This document shows positions 23,302 to 31,512 of a stretch of 64,000 nt of DNA, in pieces. Source of the stretch: Mycobacterium sp. (GTDB lineage Bacteria; Actinomycetota; Actinomycetes; Mycobacteriales; Mycobacteriaceae); assembly GCA_016197405.1 (NCBI GenBank), contig JACPVR010000030.1:62001-126000 (forward strand), read 5' to 3'. The stretch's first letter is position 1; each line of letters opens with the position of its first letter. The notes beneath the pieces are model-generated. The model made no database searches. It saw only the letters and a list, made by a program, of their open reading frames with translations, and had not been told where the DNA came from. A program made the translations under genes and the position numbers.

Positions 23302-24577
23302 TACGCATGGAAGCCTCTTCGACACAATCGATTCCGCACGCTGGCCGGACGTCGCCAAGGTACCCGGCGGGCCCACCGGTGCGTTGGGGGCGACAGTCGC
23401 CTCCAGCTTGTTGCGGCGGGCCGCCCAGCGACTGCCGTTGCGCCTGCTCTACCCGGACGGTTCGACCGTGGGTGCCGCCGACCCCACCCTGCCCACGCTG
23501 GTGCTCACGCACCCCGACCGGTTGGCGCGGCGCGTGGGCCGCAGCGGATTGATCGGTTTCGGCGAGTCCTACATGGCCGGCGAGTGGTCGTCGAATGATC
23601 TGGCCGGGGTGCTGACGGCGTTCGCCACCTCGATGGCCGATCTGGTGCCGCGCTCGCTGCAACGGATGCGCCCGATCGCACTGGTACGCCAGCCCAGCAC
23701 GCAGCACAACAGTCAGGATCAGGCGCGCCGCAACGTCTCCGAGCATTACGACCTGTCCAACGCGTTGTTCGCGAAGTTCCTCGACGAGACGATGACCTAC
23801 TCCAGCGCTTTGTTCGACACGGTGGCACCCACGTTCGACAACCTCGCCGATGCGCAACGTCGCAAGATCGACCGACTGCTCGACGTGGCGAAGGTGGGCC
23901 CAGGATCGCGGGTGCTCGAAATCGGCACCGGCTGGGGCGAATTGTCTCTTCGCGCGGCAACCCGCGGTGCCACGGTGCGCTCGGTGACGCTTTCGGCCGA
24001 ACAACAGCGGCTGGCCCAGCAGCGCGTCGCCGCGGCCGGCCTGAGCGACCGGGTGAGTATCGAACTGCGTGACTACCGCGACGACGCCATCGCATCCTCG
24101 GGCCGCTACGACGCCGTGGTCTCGATCGAGATGATCGAAGCGGTGGGCTACGAATTCTGGCCCACCTACTTCCAGACCTTGGACTCCCTGGTGACCTCCG
24201 GCGGCCGGGTGGTCATCCAGGCGATCACCATGCCGCACTCCCGAATGCTGGCCAGCCGCAACACCCACACCTGGATCCAGAAGTACATCTTCCCCGGCGG
24301 CATGCTGCCCTCGACCGAGGCGATCATGTCTATCACCGGACGGCACACCTCGCTGCGCACCGTCGACATGTTCTCACTGCGCCCGCACTACGCCCATACC
24401 TTGCGGCTGTGGCGCGAGCGCTTCACCCAGCAGCGTAAAGCGGTGTCGGAATTGGGTTTTGACGACGTGTTCCAGCGGATGTGGGAGCTCTACCTGGCCT
24501 ACTCGGAGGCAGGCTTCCGTTCCGGTTACCTCGACGTGTACCAGTGGGCGTTCGCACCGACCGGAGGCCGTTGGTGA
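23291..24577 (+). CDS. ufaA1: SAM-dependent fatty acid methyltransferase (cyclopropane synthase family)
   Basis: This 428-residue enzyme is the positional homologue of Rv0447c (UfaA1). It transfers a methyl group from S-adenosylmethionine to the double bond of phospholipid-bound oleate on the way to 10-methylstearate. The SAM site is VLEIGTGWGELSLRAATRG, and family segments NVSEHYDLSNALFAKFLDE, MTYSSALF and SIEMIEAVGYEFW follow. An N-terminal domain of about 140 residues precedes the core, as in this subfamily. The ATG at 23291 (MSVDTHGS) is favoured over a TTG two codons earlier. It overlaps both neighbours. Confidence 0.93.
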   Translation: MSVDTHGSLFDTIDSARWPDVAKVPGGPTGALGATVASSLLRRAAQRLPLRLLYPDGSTVGAADPTLPTLVLTHPDRLARRVGRSGLIGFGESYMAGEWSSNDLAGVLTAFATSMADLVPRSLQRMRPIALVRQPSTQHNSQDQARRNVSEHYDLSNALFAKFLDETMTYSSALFDTVAPTFDNLADAQRRKIDRLLDVAKVGPGSRVLEIGTGWGELSLRAATRGATVRSVTLSAEQQRLAQQRVAAAGLSDRVSIELRDYRDDAIASSGRYDAVVSIEMIEAVGYEFWPTYFQTLDSLVTSGGRVVIQAITMPHSRMLASRNTHTWIQKYIFPGGMLPSTEAIMSITGRHTSLRTVDMFSLRPHYAHTLRLWRERFTQQRKAVSELGFDDVFQRMWELYLAYSEAGFRSGYLDVYQWAFAPTGGRW

Positions 24578-25344
24578 ATTTCCTTGCCGTCTCCGCCACT
24601 TCACTGATCGCCGTCGTCGCGGTTTTCCTCGTGACATTCCTCGTCGGCAAGCGCATCGGCCGGTACAACGTCGTCGACGTCACCTGGGGCCTGGCCTTTT
24701 TGACGGTGGCAGCCGTGGCCGCGGTGGTGGGTACCGGTGACCTGACCCGGCGACTGCTGGTGCTGGCCCTGGTGGCCATCTGGGGTCTGCGGTTGGCATG
24801 GCACATGTACAACAAGTCGGCGGGCAAGGGTGAGGACCCGCGTTATGACGCGCTGCTGGGCGGGGACTTCAGCGCACCCACCGTGCTGCGCAAGATCTTC
24901 GCCACCCAGGCCTGCGCCGCCTGGTTCGTCTCGCTGCCGTTACAGGTATCGGCGGCGGCCGGGCCCACTCCGACGGTCTTGATCCCGGTATTGGCGCTCG
25001 GGGTGGTGCTGTGGCTGGCCGGGGTCGCATTCGAGGCGATCGGCGACCACCAACTCAAGGTGTTCAAGGCCGATCCCGCCCACAAGGGCGTCATCATGGA
25101 CCGTGGACTGTGGTCGTGGACCCGTCATCCGAACTATTTCGGCGACGCCTGCGTGTGGTGGGGTCTGTGGCTGATCTGCCTGACCGGCTGGCCTGCCGCG
25201 TTGACCGTCGGCTCACCGCTGCTCATGACATACTTCCTGGTTTATGCCACCGGAGCCCGCCTGACCGAGAAGCAGATGGCAGGGCGCCCCGGATTCGATG
25301 AATACCGCTCCCGGACAGCATTTTTCGTACCATGGCCACCATAG
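24574..25344 (+). CDS. DUF1295 family membrane protein
   Basis: This 256-residue polytopic membrane protein is the positional homologue of Rv0446c. It has about six hydrophobic helices and ends with the steroid 5-alpha-reductase/ICMT-like signature MDRGLWSWTRHPNYFGDACVW. DUF1295 proteins have been proposed to act on membrane lipids or as reductases alongside UfaA1. The GTG start overlaps the ufaA1 TGA (GTGA). It shares the SigK-type promoter of the operon. Confidence 0.92.
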   Translation: MNFLAVSATSLIAVVAVFLVTFLVGKRIGRYNVVDVTWGLAFLTVAAVAAVVGTGDLTRRLLVLALVAIWGLRLAWHMYNKSAGKGEDPRYDALLGGDFSAPTVLRKIFATQACAAWFVSLPLQVSAAAGPTPTVLIPVLALGVVLWLAGVAFEAIGDHQLKVFKADPAHKGVIMDRGLWSWTRHPNYFGDACVWWGLWLICLTGWPAALTVGSPLLMTYFLVYATGARLTEKQMAGRPGFDEYRSRTAFFVPWPP

Positions 25345-25373
25345 CCTTGGGGGGTGCGGCTAGGCTCGCACTC

Positions 25374-25919
25374 ATGACCGGGGATCTCGACGCTCTGCTG
25401 CGCAGAGTGGCGCGCCGTGACGCCGAGGCGTTCGCCGCGTTTTACGACGCCACCCGCTCCCGGGTGTACGGACTGGTGACGCGCGTGCTGCGTGACCGCG
25501 GCTACAGCGAAGAGACCACGCAGGAGGTATATCTGCAGGTCTGGCGGTCGGCGGACAACTTCGACCCGACAGCGGGCAGTGCACTGAGCTGGCTGATGAC
25601 GTTGGCACACCGCCGGGCCGTCGACCGGGTGCGCTCCGAGCAGGCCGCTGGTCAGCGGGACTCCCGCTACGCCGCCGTCAGCGTGGTGCCGCCGATGGAT
25701 CACGTGACCGATTCGGTGATCGCCAGCGATGAACGGCAACGAGTGGTCGCCTGCATCGACGGCCTGACCGACCTGCAACGCGAGTGCATCCAGCTGGCCT
25801 ACTACGACGGCCTGACCTACGCGCAGGTCTCCGAGCGGCTGGCGGCGGGATTGCCGACCATCAAGTCACGGATGCGCGATGCGCTGCGTGGCCTGCGCAA
25901 CTGCTTGGGGCTGCGATGA
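25374..25919 (+). CDS. sigK: ECF RNA polymerase sigma factor SigK
   Basis: This 181-residue ECF sigma factor has region 2 (FAAFYDATRSRVYGLVTRV, EETTQEVYLQVWRSADNF, SWLMTLAHRRAVDRVR) and region 4 (LTDLQRECIQLAYYDGLTYAQ, GLPTIKSRMRDALRGLR). In M. tuberculosis, SigK drives mpt70/mpt83 and its own operon and is held inactive by RskA. The gene order with the four upstream lipid genes and rskA downstream is the same here. The ATG at 25374 gives the family length. The stop overlaps rskA by ATGA. Confidence 0.95.
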   Translation: MTGDLDALLRRVARRDAEAFAAFYDATRSRVYGLVTRVLRDRGYSEETTQEVYLQVWRSADNFDPTAGSALSWLMTLAHRRAVDRVRSEQAAGQRDSRYAAVSVVPPMDHVTDSVIASDERQRVVACIDGLTDLQRECIQLAYYDGLTYAQVSERLAAGLPTIKSRMRDALRGLRNCLGLR

Positions 25920-26632
25920 GCACGCCAACCGGCCCCGAGGGCAGCGACATGATGGATCTGGCAGTGCCGTATGCACTGCACGCCCTGACCGACGCCGAAC
26001 GCGACGAGATCGACACTCGGCTCGCGGTCAGCGGCGAGGACGCCTGGCAGTTCTATGACGAGGTTCGCGCGATCCGGGAGGCGATGGCGGTTGCCTCTGC
26101 GGCCACCGCGCTCGAGCCGCCGGCCGCCCTGCGCAACCGCGTCCTGGCAGTGGCCCGCGACGCCGCGACCAGCCCCCCACCGGCCAGACGAAATTGGCGC
26201 CCGGCGCTGCTGGCCGCGGCGGCCGCGGTGGTCATCGGCGTCGGTGTGGCCGGAGTCGGGATCGCGCTGCGCCCCGAACAGCAGCCGTCGACCGCGCAGC
26301 AGGTTTTCGCCGCGCCCGACGTGCGCACCGTGTCCGGGCCGATACCCGGCGGTGGAACCGCGACCGTGGTGTTCTCGCATGACCGGGATGCCGGCGTGCT
26401 GGTGATGAACAATGTGACACCGCCGTCCGAGGGCACGGTCTATCAGATGTGGCTCATCGACAAGAACGGTCCCAAGTCGGCCGGTGTCATGGACGCCAAG
26501 GCCGTGGCGCCGTCCACCACCGCGGTGCTGCCCGATATCGGCGACTCGACCGAGCTGGCATTCACCGTCGAACCCGGAACCGGTTCCACGCAGCCCACCG
26601 GCGAGATTTTCGCCAAGCTGCCGTTGGTGTGA
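25916..26632 (+). CDS. rskA: Anti-sigma-K factor RskA
   Basis: This 238-residue membrane anti-sigma factor has an N-terminal sigma-binding zone (MMDLAVPYALHALTDAERDE). A single transmembrane helix (ALLAAAAAVVIGVGVAGVGIA) lies near residues 98-118. The extracytoplasmic C-terminal domain shows the RskA signature GTVYQMWLIDKNGPKSAG. It binds SigK and releases it after regulated proteolysis, probably in response to redox state. Translation is coupled to sigK by an ATGA overlap, which supports 1:1 production. Confidence 0.95.
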   Translation: MSTPTGPEGSDMMDLAVPYALHALTDAERDEIDTRLAVSGEDAWQFYDEVRAIREAMAVASAATALEPPAALRNRVLAVARDAATSPPPARRNWRPALLAAAAAVVIGVGVAGVGIALRPEQQPSTAQQVFAAPDVRTVSGPIPGGGTATVVFSHDRDAGVLVMNNVTPPSEGTVYQMWLIDKNGPKSAGVMDAKAVAPSTTAVLPDIGDSTELAFTVEPGTGSTQPTGEIFAKLPLV

Positions 26633-26636
26633 TCGG

Positions 26637-27698
26637 CTAACGCAGCGTCGCATCGGCCACCTCGGCGAGCACATCGCTGACATCGCCGCGACGCTGCCAG
26701 GCCCGGCGCTGCCGGGATGCGCCGTTACCGTCGCGGCCGACCCGTTCCAGCTCGGCGACGGCGTAGTCGTAGTCGCCGATCCGGCGTAGGGCCGGGGCGA
26801 TCTCGGCGACGAATGCACCCAGTTCGTCGAGGGTGCGGCGGTCTTCCAGGCCGTCCCGTGCGGCACGCCAGTATTTGGCCCGCAGCAGGTGCTCGGGAAT
26901 TCGAGGTTTCGGGGCGCCCTCAGCGATATCAGTCAGCGCCGTCATCACCGCAGCGCGGGACAGCACCGCGAGTAGGACGGCGTCGGCGGCCGTCGCAGCC
27001 ACATCGGCGACCCGCAGTTCCACGGTGGGGAATTTGGCCGATGGTCGCGCGTCCCAATAGACCATGCCGTCGTCGAGCACTGCGCCCATATCCTTGAATG
27101 CCTGGACGGCTTCGTCGTACTCGGCAGCCGATTCCAGATGCGGTGGTGGACCCGCGGTCGGCCAGCGGTGCCACAGGACACTGCGCCAGCTCGCGTGGCC
27201 GCTGTCGGCGCCGCGATAGATCGCCGAGTTCGCGCTCAGGGCAAGCAGTCCCGGCAACCACGGGCGCAGCCAGGTGCAGACGGCGACGGCCGTATCCCGG
27301 TCGGGTACCGAGACGTGCACATGACACGCGGAGATCCCCTGTTCATGCGCGATCATGCCGTAGCGGTCGGCGATCTCGCGATAGCGCGGATTGTCGGTGA
27401 TCGGGAAGGCCTGCGGCACGGTGGGCGGCAGTGCGACGGCGAGCAGTTGCGCACCGGATTCGGCGGCGGCCTTGGCGGCGGTCTCGCGCAGATGCCGGAT
27501 CTGCTCGAGCAGGTCCTGGTGGCGGTGGGCCGGTTCGGAGGCGGTCTCGACCTGGCAGGTCGTCAACTCCAGCTGCAGGTCGACATCATGGCGAGCGGCC
27601 ACCTCGGCCACTTCGGCGTTCCGGGCGATGGGCGCTCCACCGTCGGGATCGACAAGCAGGAACTCCTCTTCGATGCCGATGGTTGGGAGCTCTGTCAT
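26637..27698 (-). CDS. GCS2-type carboxylate-amine ligase (YbdK family)
   Basis: This 353-residue ATP-grasp-like ligase belongs to the glutamate-cysteine ligase 2 family. It is the type represented by Rv0433 near sigK in M. tuberculosis. The N-terminal signature TIGIEEEFLLVDPD gives the metal-binding glutamates. HVHVSVPDRD and RPSAKFPTVELRVADV are also conserved. The family makes gamma-glutamyl or similar amide bonds, but for this branch the substrate is not known. The start at 27698 (MTELPTIG) is used; an upstream Met in frame would add 11 residues. It converges with rskA across four bases. Confidence 0.9.
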   Translation of the reverse strand: MTELPTIGIEEEFLLVDPDGGAPIARNAEVAEVAARHDVDLQLELTTCQVETASEPAHRHQDLLEQIRHLRETAAKAAAESGAQLLAVALPPTVPQAFPITDNPRYREIADRYGMIAHEQGISACHVHVSVPDRDTAVAVCTWLRPWLPGLLALSANSAIYRGADSGHASWRSVLWHRWPTAGPPPHLESAAEYDEAVQAFKDMGAVLDDGMVYWDARPSAKFPTVELRVADVAATAADAVLLAVLSRAAVMTALTDIAEGAPKPRIPEHLLRAKYWRAARDGLEDRRTLDELGAFVAEIAPALRRIGDYDYAVAELERVGRDGNGASRQRRAWQRRGDVSDVLAEVADATLR

Positions 27699-27757
27699 GG
27701 CATGCAGAGTTACCGTTTGCTCCATCGCCAAACCCCGCCCCGCGTAGCATCGGCTCG

Positions 27758-28579
27758 GTGCACAGAGACTTCCGTTTCGGTGTCGGCACCTGGGGCGCCA
27801 AATCGCAGGACCGATTCACCGACGCCGCAAAGCGTTTCGAGGATTTCGGCTTCGATGTGCTCAACGTCGCCGACCATTTGCCTGCCCCGGCACCGTTCCC
27901 GATATTGGCGGCGGCCGCACAGGTGACCTCGACGATCAAGCTCGGGACCTATGTGCTCAACGCGGGCTTCTACAAGCCGGCGCTGTTGGGCCGAGACGCC
28001 GCCGAGGTCGATCTGCTCAGTTCCGGACGCCTCGAACTCGGCTTGGGCGCCGGCTACGTGCGGGAAGAATTCGAGGCCGCCGAGCTGCCGTACCCGAGCG
28101 CCGGGGCACGCGTCGACCACCTCGAACACGTCACGGCGTACTTCAACGAGCATCACCCGTCGATCCCCATCATGATCGCCGGCAACGGCGACCGGGTCCT
28201 GACCATCGCCGCCCGGCGCGCGAACACCGTGGGCCTGACCGGATCCGACGTCGGCAAGGGTGTCGACGATCCGCTGGCCGAACGGGTCGCATTCGTCAAG
28301 GACGCGGCCGGTGAACGGTTCGACTCCCTGGAACTCAACATCGCGATCACTGCGTCACCGACCGATGCCTCCGGAATGCCGGACTTGACGCTGACCCGGC
28401 GTTACGTCGGCGATATGCCCGAGGAGCAGGTGCTGGCGCTACCGGCGGTGCTGTCCGGCACGCCGCGCGATATCGCCGACAAGCTGCGCGGACTGCGCGA
28501 CACCTATGGTTTGACGTCGTTCAGCGTGCAGCACCACCATGCCGAGTACTTCGCGAAAGTCATCGCCGAGCTGCGCTGA
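27758..28579 (+). CDS. F420-dependent LLM-class oxidoreductase
   Basis: This 273-residue TIM-barrel protein resembles bacterial luciferase-like F420-dependent oxidoreductases. Characteristic segments are FRFGVGTWGAKS at the N-terminus, FDVLNVADHLP, IKLGTYVLNAGFYKPALLGRD and GRLELGLGAGYVREEFEAAE. Mycobacteria encode many such enzymes, using coenzyme F420 for reductions or oxidations of lipids and xenobiotics. The GTG at 27758 starts the family domain directly. It stands alone, divergent from the GCS2-type gene. Confidence 0.9.
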   Translation: MHRDFRFGVGTWGAKSQDRFTDAAKRFEDFGFDVLNVADHLPAPAPFPILAAAAQVTSTIKLGTYVLNAGFYKPALLGRDAAEVDLLSSGRLELGLGAGYVREEFEAAELPYPSAGARVDHLEHVTAYFNEHHPSIPIMIAGNGDRVLTIAARRANTVGLTGSDVGKGVDDPLAERVAFVKDAAGERFDSLELNIAITASPTDASGMPDLTLTRRYVGDMPEEQVLALPAVLSGTPRDIADKLRGLRDTYGLTSFSVQHHHAEYFAKVIAELR

Positions 28580-28700
28580 CCCGGGTGGCATCGACCAGTG
28601 CCCCGGCCGAGTGTGGACTTGCTGCCGCGTTTCCCCAGGTGGACCCGTCAACAACCCCACTCTCGGCGCAGCGGGGACCAGGTAGACTGCGACGCGGTCC

Positions 28701-28776
28701 GCCCCCGTAGCTCAGGGGATAGAGCACGGCTCTCCTAAAGCCGGTGTCGCATGTTCGAATCATGCCGGGGGCACCA
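28701..28776 (+). tRNA. tRNA-Arg (anticodon CCT)
   Basis: A full cloverleaf can be traced. The acceptor arms GCCCCCG and CGGGGGC pair perfectly. The D arm is GCTCAGGGGATAGAGC. The anticodon stem GGCTC/AGCC-type arms enclose the loop with CCT. The T arm contains GTTCGAATC. The discriminator base is A, and CCA is encoded at 28774-28776. The CCT anticodon reads the Arg codon AGG. No other RNA gene is seen nearby. The catabolic region at 28.9-39.0 kb begins directly downstream, a common arrangement for accessory DNA. Confidence 0.95.
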
Positions 28777-28907
28777 CATTCTTGTATCGCGTCAGGTGAT
28801 GGTGGACTTTCCGCTTCGGTTGGCCCTCGACGCGCCCTGGTAAGAGAGTCAGACGTGGCCGTGACCGGCGACAGTCCATGCCAATCAGCGATGGCCTCAG
28901 TTTGCGG

Positions 28908-30206
28908 TCAGTAGCTGCTCAGCAGCCGGTCGAAAACCCGCACACCGAAGTCCAGCGCGCTGGTGGGAACCCGTTCGTCGACCCCATGGAACAAGGCAGC
29001 GAAGTCCAGGTCATCGGGCAGCAGCATAGGCGCGAAGCCGTAACAGTCAATCCCCAGGGGCGCAAGCCATTTCGCATCGGTGAACGCAGTGCTGATGTAC
29101 GGCAGCACGAACGCAGTCTCATCTTCGGCTCGAAGGCTGGATCCGATTGCTTCCAACAACACCGAGTCCAGCCGGGACTCGACAGCCGCCCCGCGATAGA
29201 TCTCGTCGAAGCGGACGCGATCGCCGGCGAGTCGAGCGATCTCCTCGCGGAAGCAGTCTTCGGTTCCCGGAATGAAGCGACCGTCGATGGTGGCCTCGGC
29301 GGTTGCGGGCACGACGTTGGTCTTGTACCCGGCCTGCAGCTGGGTGAGGTTGACGGTGTTACGCATACCGGCGAGCATCATCTTCTTGAGCGGGCCAAGT
29401 CGATCGATGAGCTCCTCGGTGGTGGCGTCGGGCATGGCCAGGACAGCGCGCAGCCGCTCGAGCATCGCCGTGGTCGCCGCCGTCGGGGTGTCCTGTCCCA
29501 CATGCCCGGCCACCCGCGCCAACGCCTGCACCAAGTGGTGGACAGGATTGTCCGGATTGATCATGCTGGCGTGCCCGGCACGGCCGTCGGCGACCATCCG
29601 AGTCCACCAGACACCCTTCTCGGCAGTGGCCACCAAGTACGCGCGGTGATCCTCGGAAAGAGTGTGACTGAATCCGCCCACTTCGCCGATGGCTTCGGCA
29701 CAGTCGGTGAACAGGTCTGGACGTTCGTGCGTCACGTAGCCGGCCCCGGCCTGTCCACCGGCTTCCTCGTCGGCAAAGAAGGCGACCACCAGATCCCGAT
29801 TCGGCTTCTGGCCGCGTCTGTGCATGGCGGTCAGGGTGTCCACCATGATCGCCACGGTGCCCTTCATGTCAACCGCGCCCCGACCCCATAGGTAGCCTTC
29901 GACCAAATCACCGCCGAAGGGGTCACGCTGCCAGTCCGCCTCGATCGCCGGCACCACGTCGAGGTGGGCATGCAGGAGAAGCGCCGGCAGTTGTCGATGT
30001 TCGCCGGGGATCCTCGCCACGATGCTGGTGCGCCCAGGTTCGGGTTCGAACCACTCCACCGCGCACCCCAGCCCCGCCAGGTGATCGGCCACCAGCTCGG
30101 CGGCGGGCCGTTCCGCACGTCCGGGGTTGGTGGTATCGATGCGCAGCAGCTGCTGGGTCAGCTGCGCGACGGTGCTGGTGGGGGTCGGGTCGGCCAGGAC
30201 CGTCAT
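28908..30206 (-). CDS. M20-family metallohydrolase (deacylase/amidohydrolase)
   Basis: This 432-residue M20 peptidase is of the ArgE/DapE/carboxypeptidase type. Zinc ligands are visible in HAHLDVVPA, GRGAVDMKG, FADEEAGGQAG (catalytic Glu and ligand) and the late LFHGVDERV. The dimerisation-domain segment DGRAGHASM is also present. It hydrolyses an amide bond, for example an N-acyl or N-carbamoyl amino acid. It is the last gene of the nine-gene monooxygenase operon, and its ATG overlaps the RidA stop. I infer that it acts late in the pathway, after ring opening and deamination. Confidence 0.9.
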   Translation of the reverse strand: MTVLADPTPTSTVAQLTQQLLRIDTTNPGRAERPAAELVADHLAGLGCAVEWFEPEPGRTSIVARIPGEHRQLPALLLHAHLDVVPAIEADWQRDPFGGDLVEGYLWGRGAVDMKGTVAIMVDTLTAMHRRGQKPNRDLVVAFFADEEAGGQAGAGYVTHERPDLFTDCAEAIGEVGGFSHTLSEDHRAYLVATAEKGVWWTRMVADGRAGHASMINPDNPVHHLVQALARVAGHVGQDTPTAATTAMLERLRAVLAMPDATTEELIDRLGPLKKMMLAGMRNTVNLTQLQAGYKTNVVPATAEATIDGRFIPGTEDCFREEIARLAGDRVRFDEIYRGAAVESRLDSVLLEAIGSSLRAEDETAFVLPYISTAFTDAKWLAPLGIDCYGFAPMLLPDDLDFAALFHGVDERVPTSALDFGVRVFDRLLSSY

Positions 30207-30670
30207 GAGGTGACAGTGAGTTGTCCGCTGCCGACGACCGCGATCGCTTCCACTTCGATGAGGAATCCGTCGTACATCAGTCCGGCGACACGCACCGCAG
30301 TGCCGGCAGGCCCAGGAGTGGGTAGGTACTGCAACCGCACCTGCGTCATCTTCTCCCAGAATTCTCTGACTGCGTCGCCCTTCTCCTCGCACACGTAGTA
30401 GGTGTTCATCTTGACGACGTCGCGCCATGTCGCCCCACCCTCGGCGAGCACGCGGGTCACGGCGTCGAAGACGTTGCGCGTCTGCACTTCGATGTCGCCT
30501 TCCCCAAGGACGTTGCCGTGTTCGTCGGCGGACAGCTGGCCGCCGACGAAAAGCAAGTTGTCCACCCGCCAACCCTGGGAGAAGGGCGTGGGAATGTGCC
30601 AGTCCCAGGATCCCTTCGGCATCAGCCGTTGGCGGGAGGTGGGTGCGAGTTCATGCGCAAGTTGTGTCAT
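30203..30670 (-). CDS. RidA (YjgF/YER057c/UK114) family protein
   Basis: This 155-residue protein has the RidA trimer fold with LLFVGGQLSADEHGNVLGEGD, then DVVKMNTYYV and a closing RVAGLMYDGFLIEVEAIAV. Active-site Arg and Glu lie in this region in characterised enamine/imine deaminases. It would hydrolyse an unstable enamine or aminoacrylate-like intermediate, comparable to RutC in pyrimidine breakdown. It is the eighth gene of the operon and overlaps the M20 gene by ATGA. Substrate is inferred from context only. Confidence 0.9.
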   Translation of the reverse strand: MTQLAHELAPTSRQRLMPKGSWDWHIPTPFSQGWRVDNLLFVGGQLSADEHGNVLGEGDIEVQTRNVFDAVTRVLAEGGATWRDVVKMNTYYVCEEKGDAVREFWEKMTQVRLQYLPTPGPAGTAVRVAGLMYDGFLIEVEAIAVVGSGQLTVTS

Positions 30671-30708
30671 CGTCGGCCCTTCTCAAAAGCGTGGGGTGGG
30701 AGGTGAGT

Positions 30709-31464
30709 TCAGTCCTGGAACACCGCGACCGCACGGATGGGCGAACCCGTGCCATTTCGGATGAACAGCGGGAGCCCGAAGTAGAGGAATCGTTGATTGA
30801 CGACCTGGTGCAGGTTGGCCAGCCCTTCGGTATTGACGATGCCGTATTCGCCGCACACCACGTGCCCGGAGAAGTCGATGTCGTCGGCATGGTCGATCGC
30901 GACGTTGTCGACGGCGATATTGACCACGCCCTTGTCTGCCAACCAGATCGCGGCGTCGCGGTTGAGCCCGGTGTGCTTCTCGGTGTAGGCCAGGTCGGGG
31001 TAGGTGGCGTCACCGTAACCGGTGTAGAGGATGACGGTGTCACCCTGGCGAATCTCCTGCCCGCTCGCGCTCAGCGCTGCCTCGAGGTCGGTCGGGGTGA
31101 TGTAGTCGGGATAGTTCACCGACCTCAGGTCCAGGCAGATCGCTTCGCCGTAGTAGTACTCCAGCGGGGACTTGTCGATGGTGGGGCCCTTGGGGTCGTA
31201 CTCGAAGACGGCATCGGTGTGGGTGCCGGCGTGCTCACTGATCAGCAGGTTGTGCGCCTCGAACCCGAGGTGGGTGTTGTACGTGGTCTTGAACTGTTCG
31301 TGGGTCTGGTTGGTGTTGATGAAAGTCTTCTGATGGCCGAACCACATCGGCATGCCCTCGAAAATCTCGCGGGTGAGGTCGACGACGCGCACGGGGCGCT
31401 TCATGATCTCGGGTCCGAATTTCGGGTAGCTGCGCTCGGTCGTCTCGTGTTCAGTCGTAGTCAT
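30709..31464 (-). CDS. Cyclase-family hydrolase (kynurenine formamidase/isatin hydrolase-like)
   Basis: This 251-residue metal-dependent hydrolase has the cyclase-family motif HAGTHTDAV (HxGTHxD) for metal binding. It also has VILYTGYGDATYPD and NIAVDNVAIDHADD. Relatives hydrolyse N-formylkynurenine, isatin or other cyclic amides. In this operon it is the best candidate for hydrolytic opening of a ring or removal of a formyl group after hydroxylation. A GGAGT ribosome site precedes the ATG at 31464. A notably AT-rich 48-bp gap separates it from the permease gene. Confidence 0.9.
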   Translation of the reverse strand: MTTTEHETTERSYPKFGPEIMKRPVRVVDLTREIFEGMPMWFGHQKTFINTNQTHEQFKTTYNTHLGFEAHNLLISEHAGTHTDAVFEYDPKGPTIDKSPLEYYYGEAICLDLRSVNYPDYITPTDLEAALSASGQEIRQGDTVILYTGYGDATYPDLAYTEKHTGLNRDAAIWLADKGVVNIAVDNVAIDHADDIDFSGHVVCGEYGIVNTEGLANLHQVVNQRFLYFGLPLFIRNGTGSPIRAVAVFQD

Positions 31465-31512
31465 GCTTTACTCCAATCATGTTATTTTAAAACGGATTTC
31501 GAATATCTCTGG
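31465..31512 (-). promoter_or_regulatory. AT-rich gap inside the monooxygenase operon
   Basis: The 48-bp space between the permease and cyclase genes contains TTTTAAAATAA and a GGAGT ribosome site, unlike the GC-rich surroundings. It could hold a secondary promoter or a processing site for the last three genes. No regulator box is recognised. Confidence 0.35.
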
